Origin: Cyanobacteriota bacterium
GTDB taxonomy: Bacteria; Cyanobacteriota; Cyanobacteriia; Phormidesmidales; Phormidesmidaceae
Assembly: GCA_027483425.1 (NCBI GenBank)
Contig: JAIXUR010000255.1
Location: forward strand, 1 to 14,611
Direction: 5' to 3'
DNA: 14,611 bases
The first letter of the stretch is position 1. Each line of letters begins with the position of its first letter. The position numbers and the translations under genes were made by a program. Under the pieces are notes generated by a model. The model worked only from the letters and a program-made list of their open reading frames with translations, was not told the origin of the DNA and ran no database searches. Below are positions 1 to 7,811 of the stretch, piece by piece.

Positions 1-1
1 C

Positions 2-97
2 ATGGGTAAGGTGATGGGGCCTGCTATGCAGCAGCTCAAAGGCAAAGCCGATGGCGTTAAGGTTCAGGCTCTCGTCAAGGCTAAGCTAGCCGGTTAA
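2..97 (+). CDS. GatB/YqeY domain protein, C-terminal fragment
   Basis: Only the last 31 codons are in the window, read from position 2 to a TAA at 95-97. The peptide begins MGKVMGPAMQQLKG and ends VKAKLAG. A Gly-Lys-Val-Met-Gly start, a KGKADG segment and a V..LVK..L tail are the usual end of the GatB/YqeY family. In that family the tail forms a helical domain shared with the B subunit of the tRNA-dependent amidotransferase. Standalone YqeY-like proteins are about 150 residues long, so most of this gene lies to the left of the window. The first ATG inside the window is an internal methionine, not a proposed start. Assignment is by remembered family resemblance over a short stretch, so the family is likely but the exact function is open. 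Confidence 0.72.
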   Translation: MGKVMGPAMQQLKGKADGVKVQALVKAKLAG

Positions 98-124
98 GCC
101 CGAGATGTCGGGCGGGGCAAGGGG

Positions 125-214
125 TTGCGGTGCAGGGTCTACGGTGCAAGGTGCAAGGTTTGCGGTTCAGGGTCTGGATCTGTGGCTTGCCGTAAACCCC
201 TCACCCCTCACCCC
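125..214. repeat. small direct repeats and CCCCTCA heptamers
   Basis: The spacer between the YqeY-like gene and the RAYT-like gene is built from short repeats. TTGCGGTGCAGGGTCT (125-140) recurs with one change at 160-175. Between them GTGCAAGG occurs in tandem. At 197-210 the heptamer CCCCTCA occurs twice, followed by CCCC. The second heptamer contains the reverse-strand stop codon (208-210) of the neighbouring transposase-derived gene. Heptameric short tandem repeats are common between cyanobacterial genes. No function is inferred. Confidence 0.6.
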
Positions 215-705
215 GCTGCGCCCCTAAATTGATCACGCAGGTGGTTCAGCCGATCCTGATCGGTAATCAGTATTTCATCGTAGTTGCGCTGCCACACCGA
301 TTGTCCCTGCTGGTTCAGACAGAGATTAATTCGCTTGGCGGCGGCGGCCTTAAACCCGGCAATACAGGATGAGAGCAGCCACGGCTTATGGCCTAGGGCA
401 CTCTCGGTCATCCCAGGTTCTGGCAGGCTAGACATCTGCACAAAGACAATGCTTTGCAGACGATTGGGCGTGATCGTCCAGGTATCTAGAACAATGCCCT
501 TGCGGTTGGTGGCCGAGCGCACCCACTCGTCAACGACAATCCGACCACAGTCATTGAGACGCAGCTTACCCTGTTCATAGCCACCCAGCAAAGGCTGCTG
601 CTGAAAAGTAGAGAGCTCAATTAAATAGGCCCTCGGAGCGGTGGAATGGGTCAAGGTGGTTGCCCTCGAAGCGATTATGGCGTGGGCGTTACTGCGTAGG
701 CTCAT
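208..705 (-). CDS. REP-associated (Y1/HUH) transposase-derived protein lacking the HUH motif
   Basis: This 165-residue protein follows the layout of cyanobacterial REP-associated tyrosine transposases (IS200/IS605-like Y1 family). Residues 39-63 match the family's G.(Y/I)..G...LN..GRIV.EEW block, residues 71-86 the (V/I).LD.(F/W)..MPNH(I/V)HGI block, and residues 112-127 the LSS.IAGFKAA..KRIN helix. Residues 137-152 match the VWQRNY.E.I..D..L block near the C-terminus. The catalytic His-hydrophobe-His signature, normally PNHIHGI, reads PNRLQSI here (residues 80-86), so both metal-binding histidines are gone. In the C-terminal block, WQRNYYEH of typical relatives is WQRNYDEI. The frame is otherwise open. 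The protein therefore looks like a catalytically dead, possibly domesticated relative, or a recently decayed copy. It lies on the same strand as the kinase upstream, 114 bp away. No clear ribosome-binding site precedes the ATG, so the start is uncertain. Confidence 0.68.
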   Translation of the reverse strand: MSLRSNAHAIIASRATTLTHSTAPRAYLIELSTFQQQPLLGGYEQGKLRLNDCGRIVVDEWVRSATNRKGIVLDTWTITPNRLQSIVFVQMSSLPEPGMTESALGHKPWLLSSCIAGFKAAAAKRINLCLNQQGQSVWQRNYDEILITDQDRLNHLRDQFRGAAG

Positions 706-749
706 GGGCGCAAAACCAAGAATTCACCAGTGCCCCTATTGTGCCCAGC

Positions 750-780
750 CACCCTTGCCGAGGCATCAGCCCCAAGGGTG
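750..780 (-). terminator. hairpin between the kinase and RAYT-like genes
   Basis: An 8-bp inverted repeat (CACCCTTG at 750-757, CAAGGGTG at 773-780) with a 15-nt loop lies 40 bp after the kinase stop codon. There is no T-tract on either strand, so it could be a weak or factor-dependent terminator of the kinase transcript or a chance repeat. Confidence 0.25.
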
Positions 781-819
781 AACTTACGGTGAGGATAGGG
801 GTTTTGTCGGCGGGCAGCC

Positions 820-2916
820 TCAATTCGTTTTAGCGGGGGGCTCGGGCTGGTTAATGATGTCGTTGATGACGTTATCGACCGCAACGGTTAGGCGGTAGGA
901 AATGGGCGTACTGTCCCGCGAGATCACCACAATTTCGTAGTAGCCCGACTGGGTCAAATCTCCGGCCCAAGTATTTTGGTCAGCACCGGCCAGAATGTGG
1001 GGTAGCTCGTCGGTGGGCACGGGAACATACACCGAGAGCCGGGTGCTGTCAGGGGGAGCCTGGAGGTTCAGCCGCAGGAGTTGACCAGCACTGAGATTAA
1101 GAATGTAAACCTTGCCCTGACCTGGGTTGAGACTGCCTTCTTGCTGCTGGCTCAAGGCCCCGGCTGCAAACTTGATTTCGGTCAGCGCCTCGCCCCGCTC
1201 TAGGGCGTTGACCTGGTCTTGGGCCAGGGCAAACCAGATTTGATCGATTGGGGTTTCGACAAACCCTTCCTTGACCTGGTCTGGAAAGAGCTGATTAAAG
1301 CGGGCATTGGCCAGATCGTTGAGGGCCTTGCTGCTGACGTAGAGCTGGTTGACTTGGCGCTGCCAGCGATCGCTGTCGGTGGGGTTATAGCGACCCAGCT
1401 TGCTCCGGGCTTCGGTACTGAGGTTGGCCTCGAGGAGATCGAGATTGTCGGTGGCGATCGCATCCCAGGCGGCCCGCAGCGGTTCGTCCTGGGGCTGGTC
1501 GGTGAGGGGGGTACCCTGGCGATCGGGGTTTTGTTCGTAGAACAGCTGGTCCGTCAAGCTGGTGAGGTAGGCCCAGTCCACCCCCAGGGCCATGGCGCGA
1601 TCGCGCAGGGCCTGCTTGCGATCGCGTTCTACGGCGTTAAAGGCCGGGTTCTCCCCATCGCTGTCGTCGGGCACCACCACCTCAGCCCCACCCTGGGCAA
1701 ACTGATTCAGCGGATCGAGCCACCACCACAGCCACCCCGCCACCCCTAAAATTAGCAGCAGCCCCACCAGAGCAGGCCCGCACCCCGACGACGATTTTTT
1801 CTGCACTGGCACCGCTCTAGCCGGGGGGGGCACGGTGGCCGTAGGGTCGTAGGTCATCACCGGGTAGGGAACCGCTGGGGCCGCTGGGGCTGTCGGGGCC
1901 GCCCGGTAAGGGGCCGCCGGGGCCGCCACGATGGTAGGTTCTGGCCTGGGCTCTGGCTCTGGAAGCGGGGGCGGCACCATGGGCTGCATGCGCACCGGCA
2001 TGGGTTGCGCCCAGGCGGCCGCCTGGGCATCGGGATGGGCCAGGTTCAACGCCGCGAGTACCTGACCGGCCGATTCGTAGCGATCGCCGGGGTCGCGCGC
2101 CACTAAACGACAGAGCACCTGGGTCAGCGTGGCCGATAGGTCTAACTGCTCTGGCCAGATCCAGACCTGGCGGCGATCGTCGTAGAGCGCATCGGGTTCT
2201 TTACCCGTCAGCAATACCAGCGCCGTCATGCCTAGGCCATAGAGATCGGTGGCGGGGCTCACCTGGCCTGACGACAGCTGCTCCTCAGGGACATAGCCAA
2301 GGGTGCCTAGACGCGTCACAGTGCCATCGGCGGCCTGGTAGGGCTGGGCTACCCCCAGCTGATAGCGCACATTGACCACCAGCTGATCGACGCCGCCAAA
2401 GTCGATCAGCACAGGGCGACCGTCAGCATTGCGTTGAATCAGGTGATCGGGGGAAATGTCACGGTGCACAATGCCAATGCTGTGTAGGTATTGCAGCAGC
2501 GGCAGCAGTTGCATTAAAAACTGCACCACCTCGGCTTCACTCAAGTGACCATCGTAGGCTCGGCGGCGTTCCAGCACCTCGCGATAGGTGGGGCCTTCAA
2601 CGTAGTCTTGCACCAAAAACAGCTGAGCCCCATCCCGCAGCAGTTCCCGAAACCGAGGCACCTGGGGATGGTTGATTTGGTAGAGAATGCTGGCCTCGCG
2701 CTCGAACAAAACCTGCGCCTTGTCGAGGGCCAGCTTGCCGGGCACCTGGGGGTTAAACGCTTTCAGCACACAACCTTCTTGAAACCGGTGGGTGTCTTCG
2801 GCCAGGTAGGTGTTGCCGAAGCTGCCCTGGCTTAGCTGCCGCAGCACCCGGTAGTGGCCCCCCAACAACCGTCCTCCCTGTCCTGTTTCAGCCATCGGTG
2901 TAGATCGTGGTTCCAT
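820..2916 (-). CDS. membrane-anchored serine/threonine protein kinase with periplasmic C-terminal domain
   Basis: This 698-residue protein has an N-terminal Hanks-type kinase domain at about residues 21-290. It shows a glycine loop (SQGSFGNTY, 29-37), a VLK lysine (K52), an HRD motif (151-153), a DFG motif (172-174) and a GYVPEEQ activation-segment end (207-213). The catalytic-loop asparagine that normally follows HRD by five residues is histidine here (HRDISPDHLI, H158). A Pro/Ala-rich linker spans 301-370. One transmembrane helix lies at about 378-400, rich in Leu and Trp, so the rest should be periplasmic. Residues 600-680 (YILNLSAGQLLRLNL to YYEIVV, then YRLTVAV) resemble a pre-peptidase C-terminal (PPC) beta domain, which may sense or bind an envelope ligand. 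It is presumably a signalling kinase at the cytoplasmic membrane; the substrate is unknown. A second ATG, at codon 8, is an equally plausible start. Confidence 0.9.
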   Translation of the reverse strand: MEPRSTPMAETGQGGRLLGGHYRVLRQLSQGSFGNTYLAEDTHRFQEGCVLKAFNPQVPGKLALDKAQVLFEREASILYQINHPQVPRFRELLRDGAQLFLVQDYVEGPTYREVLERRRAYDGHLSEAEVVQFLMQLLPLLQYLHSIGIVHRDISPDHLIQRNADGRPVLIDFGGVDQLVVNVRYQLGVAQPYQAADGTVTRLGTLGYVPEEQLSSGQVSPATDLYGLGMTALVLLTGKEPDALYDDRRQVWIWPEQLDLSATLTQVLCRLVARDPGDRYESAGQVLAALNLAHPDAQAAAWAQPMPVRMQPMVPPPLPEPEPRPEPTIVAAPAAPYRAAPTAPAAPAVPYPVMTYDPTATVPPPARAVPVQKKSSSGCGPALVGLLLILGVAGWLWWWLDPLNQFAQGGAEVVVPDDSDGENPAFNAVERDRKQALRDRAMALGVDWAYLTSLTDQLFYEQNPDRQGTPLTDQPQDEPLRAAWDAIATDNLDLLEANLSTEARSKLGRYNPTDSDRWQRQVNQLYVSSKALNDLANARFNQLFPDQVKEGFVETPIDQIWFALAQDQVNALERGEALTEIKFAAGALSQQQEGSLNPGQGKVYILNLSAGQLLRLNLQAPPDSTRLSVYVPVPTDELPHILAGADQNTWAGDLTQSGYYEIVVISRDSTPISYRLTVAVDNVINDIINQPEPPAKTN

Positions 2917-3189
2917 ACATCTGTCACAGATTAGCGCAAAGTCACCCTAGGTTCTGCTAGCAGAGGAGGATGAACATTACCAGGCCCAGATCGCGGCCCA
3001 GATTGCGGCTAATGCGGGCAGTCTCTGGGCAAGTAGACCCTCGTCCAGATAGCTCGGCGGCAAATTATTTCGCACCCATGATCGACTTTGATCGGTGGTA
3101 CCGCATTAACCCATAGTTCTAGACACGGTTCTTTCAAACAAGTTAAAGTGGTACTGACTATGAATTATCTCCCTTGACACGCCCCTGAC

Positions 3190-3630
3190 ATGGAAGAGCC
3201 AGCTGTCCCTAGGAAGCCAATTACTTCCCTGGAAGACGCCCTTGAGCGCTGCCAGGTACTGGGCATGCGGCTGAGTCGGCAGCGCCGCTACATTTTAGAC
3301 CTGCTTTGGCGGCACCAGGGGCACCTCTCCGCCCGCGAAATCTACGATCGCCTCAACCAGCAGGGTCGTGAGATTGGCCACACCTCGGTCTACCAAAACC
3401 TTGATGCCCTGTCGGAACAGGGCATCATCGAATGTGTAGAGCGCGCCGATGGTCGCCTCTACGGTCATCTGAGCGACTCCCACAGCCACATTAACTGCCT
3501 GGACACCAACGAGATTATCGACATTCAGGTGACCCTACCGGCGGATCTGATTGAGCAAATCGAGGCCCGCACGGGGGTCACCATTACCGACTATCGCATC
3601 GACTTTTTTGGTACTACTGTTGCGGGTTAG
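3190..3630 (+). CDS. perR: Fur-family regulator, cyanobacterial FurC/PerR type
   Basis: This 146-residue protein is a close match to the cyanobacterial peroxide-responsive Fur paralogue (PerR/FurC). It should be a metal-dependent DNA-binding repressor of peroxide-defence genes in the cytosol. The winged-helix region spans about 26-92, with RLSRQRRYIL, LSAREIYDRLNQQG and the recognition-helix segment GHTSVYQNLDALSEQGIIECVE... (63-84). The metal-binding and dimerisation half carries the HSHINC segment (98-103), an LDTNEIIDI strand and a TGV.ITDYRIDF end. Only three cysteines are visible (21, 82, 103), and no CxxC zinc motif is present. The ATG has no clear Shine-Dalgarno sequence. The gene is divergent from the kinase (273-bp spacer) and convergent with the SDR gene, sharing 4 bp at the stops. 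No ahpC-like peroxidase gene is next to it here. The PerR/FurC subtype is from memory of the family; Fur-family membership is firm. Confidence 0.88.
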   Translation: MEEPAVPRKPITSLEDALERCQVLGMRLSRQRRYILDLLWRHQGHLSAREIYDRLNQQGREIGHTSVYQNLDALSEQGIIECVERADGRLYGHLSDSHSHINCLDTNEIIDIQVTLPADLIEQIEARTGVTITDYRIDFFGTTVAG

Positions 3631-4430
3631 GTCGACCGAGCTGGTCGTCGCAGCGGCTCAGGCTTAGAGGGAGCCAACAACTGCACCATCGGGTCGATCA
3701 GCCAGGGGGCTAGTCTCTGGGCCCACAGGGTGGCGTGGCTTTGCCAGCCTACTAAGATTTCAGCCTGACGGCGCTTGAGCCCCCGCACCAGGGCCTCGGC
3801 CACCTGGTCTGGGGTCGAGGGCTGTACGCCACGAAACCACTCAAACCCCTGCACCATGTCGGTATCGGTCAGGGAGGGCAGCAGGGCTACCACCCGCACT
3901 CGGTGGGGGGCCAGCTCGCTGCGGAGGGCTTGGGTAAAGCCCACAATGGCGAACTTCGTGGCGGAGTAGGTGGCCATGGTAGGGGCCGCCACCTTCCCCA
4001 TCAGACTCGAGACATTCACAATACAGCCCTCCCGGCGTACCGCCATGCGGCGGCCTAGCAAGCGCGTGACGGTGTACAGACCAATCAGGTTGGTCGAGAT
4101 TTCAGACTGCACCTGGGGCAGCTTGGCCTGCAAAAACGGGGCCTGGTGGGCCACCCCAGCGCAGTTCACCAGCAGGTGCACCGGGCCGTGGTGCTGCCAG
4201 GCCCGGGCAATGACCACGTTGGCCTGGATCGGGTCAGTTAAATCGACCGGCAGCACCACAGCCTCGGCCCCGAGGTGTCGCACCTCGGCCGCCACATCCT
4301 CTAGGCGCTGGGTATTGCGAGCCACCAGCAAGATGCGTTGCATACCCTGGCGGGCCAGGGCGTGGGCAATGGCGCGGCCAATGCCGCGAGACGCCCCGGT
4401 AACCAGGGCTGTTTTACCGTAAAATTCCAT
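3627..4430 (-). CDS. short-chain dehydrogenase/reductase (SDR)
   Basis: This 267-residue classical SDR has the NAD(P)-binding TGASRGIG motif near residues 12-19, a VDLTD adenine-pocket segment, NCAG in the NNAG position, VNVSS with the catalytic serine, and YSATK with the catalytic Tyr and Lys. The protein is a soluble NAD(P)-dependent oxidoreductase of about the usual length for the family, with a short basic C-terminal extension. The substrate cannot be told from sequence. SDRs of this look, with a basic C-terminal region, often act on lipid-like or sterol-like carbonyls, but that is a weak guess. The start is well supported: AGGAGG (revcomp of 4437-4442) sits 6 nt upstream of the ATG. The TAA stop overlaps the TAG stop of the Fur-family gene on the other strand (3627-3630). 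Confidence 0.9.
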   Translation of the reverse strand: MEFYGKTALVTGASRGIGRAIAHALARQGMQRILLVARNTQRLEDVAAEVRHLGAEAVVLPVDLTDPIQANVVIARAWQHHGPVHLLVNCAGVAHQAPFLQAKLPQVQSEISTNLIGLYTVTRLLGRRMAVRREGCIVNVSSLMGKVAAPTMATYSATKFAIVGFTQALRSELAPHRVRVVALLPSLTDTDMVQGFEWFRGVQPSTPDQVAEALVRGLKRRQAEILVGWQSHATLWAQRLAPWLIDPMVQLLAPSKPEPLRRPARST

Positions 4431-5253
4431 AGGAAACCTCCTGCTGAACCTGAACTAGGTCAGGCAGCGTGATCAAACGTTGATGGCAAATGGACTAAAA
4501 ACTGAATTAGTAATGATTTGGTCAATGATCCGTGTGCTCAGTACACCCTTAGAAAAAGGGCTACAGCCCCTGGGTTTGGGAGCATGGGGCGATCCTTAGA
4601 GGCGCTTTGAAACGGACATTTTCGAGCAGGGCTAAGCTAGTTGAGTGGGGCAGAGGGAGCAAGTTAGCAACGGAAGGTGACAACCCCTAGGGCGCTATTG
4701 CTGACTTACTCACCGAAGAAACTAAGGGGTGTGGCTGGGTCATGGATTGGGCTCTCCTGAGCGAAAGACTATCCGAACCATTGACTCAGACCTTAACACC
4801 GGGATCAGGCACCGACAACAATCCTGAACGAAGTCGTTGAATTGTAACAGTGCTTATCAGGATTCTCAGAAAGGGTGCTTTTGGGAACCTTACCTTTCCC
4901 CAGGCCATTTTTTATAGCCGACAGAGAATTGCCTGTTTACAAAGACCGAGGGGATCCAAAGACTTCTATGAGAGCGCTAGCAGTCGGAAACCTCAACCTG
5001 AGAAGACCGCTTTGTAGTTTAAATTACGTATCGTTGTGTTACGAGAGATGAAATAAGCTAGACAAATTCTTCGATCCAGGCATTTGTTGCCCAGCATTGG
5101 AGCAAAGGATCCATAAACTGGACGGAACACGAGCAGGGGCCTGGTGAGTTGGATTCATCACCCATACCCAAAATCTGATGTTTTGGGATGGAATAGGCTA
5201 AGACCTAACGGTACCCTACGGTTATTCCCTGCATTCCCTAGTTTGCGTTGCCT
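4431..5253. other. 820-base stretch without a convincing gene
   Basis: Between the divergent SDR and LpxB-like genes I find no ORF with family resemblance, no tRNA and no recognisable RNA gene. The first bases hold the ribosome-binding site of the SDR gene. Small foldable spots are GGGCTACAGCCC at about 4558-4569, an 8-bp inverted pair (AATCCTGA/TCAGGATT) around 4823-4864, and a bulged hairpin at 5162-5191. The GC content looks lower than in the flanking genes. The stretch must contain promoters in both directions, but none can be called confidently. Confidence 0.5.
5162..5191 (+). promoter_or_regulatory. bulged hairpin upstream of the LpxB-like gene
   Basis: CCAT-A-CCCAAAA (5162-5173) pairs with TTTTGGG-ATGG (5181-5191) around a 7-nt loop, leaving one bulged A at 5166. 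It lies about 60 bp before the ATG of the LpxB-related gene and has no T-tract. It could be a 5' UTR element or an operator-like site. Only the inverted symmetry is directly seen. Confidence 0.3.
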
Positions 5254-6534
5254 ATGCCCCCTCGCGATATCTTGATTCTTTCTAACGGGCCGGGGGAAAT
5301 TTCGACCTGGGTGCGCCCGGTGGTGCAGGTGCTGCGATCGCACCTACCCGATCACACCCAGACCCGCATTTCGGTCGTGCTGTCGCCCTGCGCCAATGCC
5401 TCGGGTCGTGAAGCGGCGATCGCCCGCCGCCTGGTAGGGGTCGATCGCGTCCAGGGGCCAGAGCACTTCTTCCCCTTTTTGCTGGCGGGCAAGACGGCAG
5501 AGCCCTGGGACTGGCACCCCCAGGGGGTGGTGCTGTTTTTGGGCGGCGACCAGGTGTATCCGGTGGTGATTGGCAAACGCCTGGGCTACCGCACGGTGAT
5601 CTATGCCGAATGGGATGCCCGCTGGCACCGCTGGGTCGATCGCTTCGGCTGTATGACATCCACCATTGTGGACGCGGCCCCTGCCCAGTATCGGGCTAAG
5701 TGCGCGGTGATTGGCGACCTGATGGCCGATGTCCAGGGCGATGCGGTGAGTGGGCAGGCGGTGCGCGATCGCCTCCAGCGTCAGCCCGGCTACGACCTGA
5801 TCGGCCTGATGCCCGGATCCAAAAAAACTAAGCTCAGCATCGGTCTGCCCTTCTGTTTGAGCACCGCCGAGGCGATCCACCGCCTGCGCCCCCAGACCCA
5901 GTTTGTGATCCCCCTAGCGCCGATGCTCTCCCTAGATGCCCTGGGCCAGTTTGCCGATGCCGACCACAATCCAGATATTCGTTTGTTTGAGGGGGCCACT
6001 ACGGCGGAGCTGGTGGAGACGAGTTCACCCCTGCCCTGCCTGCGCACCCCCAGCGGGCTGGAGATCTGGCTCTGGCAGACCCACCCCGCCTACGACGTGA
6101 TGGGCCAACTGACGTTCTGCATTACCACCGTGGGGGCCAACACCGCAGAGCTGGGATCCCTAGGCATCCCGATGATTGTGCTACTGCCCACCCAAAAGCT
6201 AGAGGTGATGAAAGCCTGGGACGGCATTCCGGGGCTGCTGGCCAACCTGCCCCTGGTGGGGGATGGTTTCGCCAAATTCATCAACAGGTTCATCCTGCGA
6301 CAGATATATAAGGAGGGGCGGCTGTTTGCCTGGCCGAATATTTGGGCCAAACGGGAGGTGGTGCCCGAGCTGATCGGGCCGCTCAAGCCCCAGGATGTCG
6401 CAGCCCAGGTGGTCAACTACCTAGAGGATCCCGAGGCACTGAGGGCCATGGAGCAGGAGCTGCGATCGGTGCGGGGCGAAGCCGGGGCCTCGGTCAAGCT
6501 GGCGGCCATGGTCATTGAAGAGCTGAGGTCTTAA
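5254..6534 (+). CDS. lipid-A-disaccharide synthase-related protein (LpxB-like glycosyltransferase)
   Basis: From the ATG at 5254 this is a 426-residue protein. A TTG two codons earlier (5248) is in frame but less likely. The N-terminus (RDILILSNGPGEISTWVRPV) and the segments LGGDQVYPVVIGKRLGY, YAEWDARW and IGDLMADV identify the LpxB-related family found mainly in cyanobacteria. This family is distinct from genuine LpxB. The C-terminal half has the TTVGANTAELGSLGIPMIVLLP acceptor or UDP-sugar-like segment and LPLVGDGFAKFINRFIL. By fold it should be a GT-B glycosyltransferase of GT19 type acting at the cytoplasmic membrane. The real substrate in cyanobacteria, which have unusual lipid A-like or glycolipid envelopes, is not known to me. 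No Shine-Dalgarno sequence precedes the ATG. The transporter gene follows after 24 bp, suggesting one operon. Confidence 0.82.
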   Translation: MPPRDILILSNGPGEISTWVRPVVQVLRSHLPDHTQTRISVVLSPCANASGREAAIARRLVGVDRVQGPEHFFPFLLAGKTAEPWDWHPQGVVLFLGGDQVYPVVIGKRLGYRTVIYAEWDARWHRWVDRFGCMTSTIVDAAPAQYRAKCAVIGDLMADVQGDAVSGQAVRDRLQRQPGYDLIGLMPGSKKTKLSIGLPFCLSTAEAIHRLRPQTQFVIPLAPMLSLDALGQFADADHNPDIRLFEGATTAELVETSSPLPCLRTPSGLEIWLWQTHPAYDVMGQLTFCITTVGANTAELGSLGIPMIVLLPTQKLEVMKAWDGIPGLLANLPLVGDGFAKFINRFILRQIYKEGRLFAWPNIWAKREVVPELIGPLKPQDVAAQVVNYLEDPEALRAMEQELRSVRGEAGASVKLAAMVIEELRS

Positions 6535-6558
6535 TGGGAAAATCAGCGCAGCCCACCT

Positions 6559-7785
6559 ATGGTTAAGACACCTATGACTCAATCTACCCTCTGGGGCCCG
6601 GTGTGGAGCCTGGCCTTCATGCAAGGAGCTATTACTCTGCTGTGGGTGGTTTATAACCTCTACCTGGTGCAGATCCTCACTCAACTGGGGTTGTCTCAGG
6701 AGCTGGCCGTAGGGCTACTGGTGATTGAAAACCTGCTGGCCATGGTGGTAGAACCCTTGATGGGCAGCTTCTCTGACCGGCGACAGCACCAGATCGGCAC
6801 TCGCCTACCGCTGATTAGCCTGGGAGCCGTACTGGCGGCAGGCCTGTTTGGGGTCATCCCTACGGTACTGGTGTGGGGGCAGGGACCACTGCGTTGGGGG
6901 CTACCGCTGCTCCTGATCGCCTGGGCAACGGCCATGGCCGTCTTTCGCAGCCCGGCTCTATCACTGCTGGGGCGATATGCCCTGGGCACCCAGTTGCCCC
7001 AGGCGGCCAGCATTCTCACCCTGGTGGGAGGGTTGTCAGGAGCCCTAGGGCCATTAGCGGGCCAATTCATTCTGGGCCTAGGGCCGTTTGTGGCCTTTAC
7101 CTTGGGGTCGGCGGTGCTGTTGCTGGCCACCCTGACTCTTTGGTGGGCGGGGCCTAAGGGCACTCTGGAGGCTTCCCCAGGGACGGCGCGCAGCGACTTG
7201 GGTAATCGACTGGGAACGGGGCCTCGTCCTGATGGCCCGCTGGGCTGGGCTGGACTGGGCCTGGTATTTGGCACCGGGGTAGGGGTGAGCCTGGGGTTTC
7301 GGTTAGTGATGGTGGCGTTTCCGACGGCGCTGGCGCAACGCGTCCCGGAGGCCAATACTCCCCTGGTATTGGGCACTCTATTTGTCGCCTTGGCCCTCAC
7401 AGCGCTTCCGGCCGGGCAGTTGGCTATGGGTCTGGGCAATCGTCGGGCTATGGTGCTGGGTCTGAGCGCCATGGCGAGCTTGGCCATTTTAGTGGGAGTG
7501 GTCTCTAGTACGGCAGCCGGCATGGTGCTAGCGGCGTTGTTTGGGGCGGCCCTAAGCCTGGTATCTAACGGTACCCTGCCCTTTGCCCTAGCCATGGTGC
7601 CACCGACTCGGGCGGGGATAGGCACAGGCACGTACTTCAGCGGCGGTGCGCTGGCCGCCAGTGTGGGAGGAGGGCTGTTTAGCGGCAGTGGGCTGCCCCC
7701 GACAGTGATTACCCTGGTCGCCGCGTTATCGTTTTTGCTGGCGGGGCTCTGTGTAGGGTTTAGCGGGCGGTTTCGCCAGCATTAG
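6559..7785 (+). CDS. MFS transporter, GPH/SLC45-like
   Basis: This 408-residue, very hydrophobic protein has about 11-12 predicted membrane segments by eye. The loop between helices 2 and 3 reads EPLMGSFSDRRQHQIGTRLP, matching the G..SDR.....G.R.P signature of the major facilitator superfamily, in the form seen in GPH/sucrose-type symporters (SLC45-like). A hydrophilic loop rich in Gly, Thr and Arg around residues 200-230 separates the two halves. It is an inner-membrane secondary transporter; the substrate is unknown. An in-frame ATG five codons later is an alternative start. It follows the LpxB-like gene by 24 bp on the same strand, so the two are likely co-transcribed. The transported molecule could therefore be linked to envelope glycolipid metabolism, but this is only contextual inference. 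Confidence 0.82.
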   Translation: MVKTPMTQSTLWGPVWSLAFMQGAITLLWVVYNLYLVQILTQLGLSQELAVGLLVIENLLAMVVEPLMGSFSDRRQHQIGTRLPLISLGAVLAAGLFGVIPTVLVWGQGPLRWGLPLLLIAWATAMAVFRSPALSLLGRYALGTQLPQAASILTLVGGLSGALGPLAGQFILGLGPFVAFTLGSAVLLLATLTLWWAGPKGTLEASPGTARSDLGNRLGTGPRPDGPLGWAGLGLVFGTGVGVSLGFRLVMVAFPTALAQRVPEANTPLVLGTLFVALALTALPAGQLAMGLGNRRAMVLGLSAMASLAILVGVVSSTAAGMVLAALFGAALSLVSNGTLPFALAMVPPTRAGIGTGTYFSGGALAASVGGGLFSGSGLPPTVITLVAALSFLLAGLCVGFSGRFRQH

Positions 7786-7811
7786 CGGGGGATGAGACAT
7801 GGGAGCTCAAG

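Noticed and set aside
702..884. Minus-strand ORF of 60 codons overlapping the kinase 3' end
   Set aside because: It is in another frame of the kinase gene, with low-complexity Ser/Thr/Arg composition and no family resemblance.
2970..3116. 48-codon ORF ending DFDRWYRINP, with GAGGAGG directly before the ATG
   Set aside because: The Shine-Dalgarno-like run abuts the ATG with no spacing, the peptide is Arg-rich at the start and unrecognised, and it includes a 12-bp local duplication (2985-3008). Not enough to call a gene.
3173..3180. TTGACA-like sequence before the Fur-family gene as a -35 box
   Set aside because: It lies about 10 bp before the start codon, too close to drive this ATG, and no matching -10 box is positioned sensibly.
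4740..4842. Small plus-strand ORF starting MDWALLSERLSEPL
   Set aside because: Only about 32 codons, no ribosome-binding site and no recognised similarity.
6696..7631. Long minus-strand ORF (311 codons) opposite the MFS gene
   Set aside because: It is rich in Arg, Pro and Ala and lies antisense to a clear membrane transporter; it arises from high GC and codon bias.
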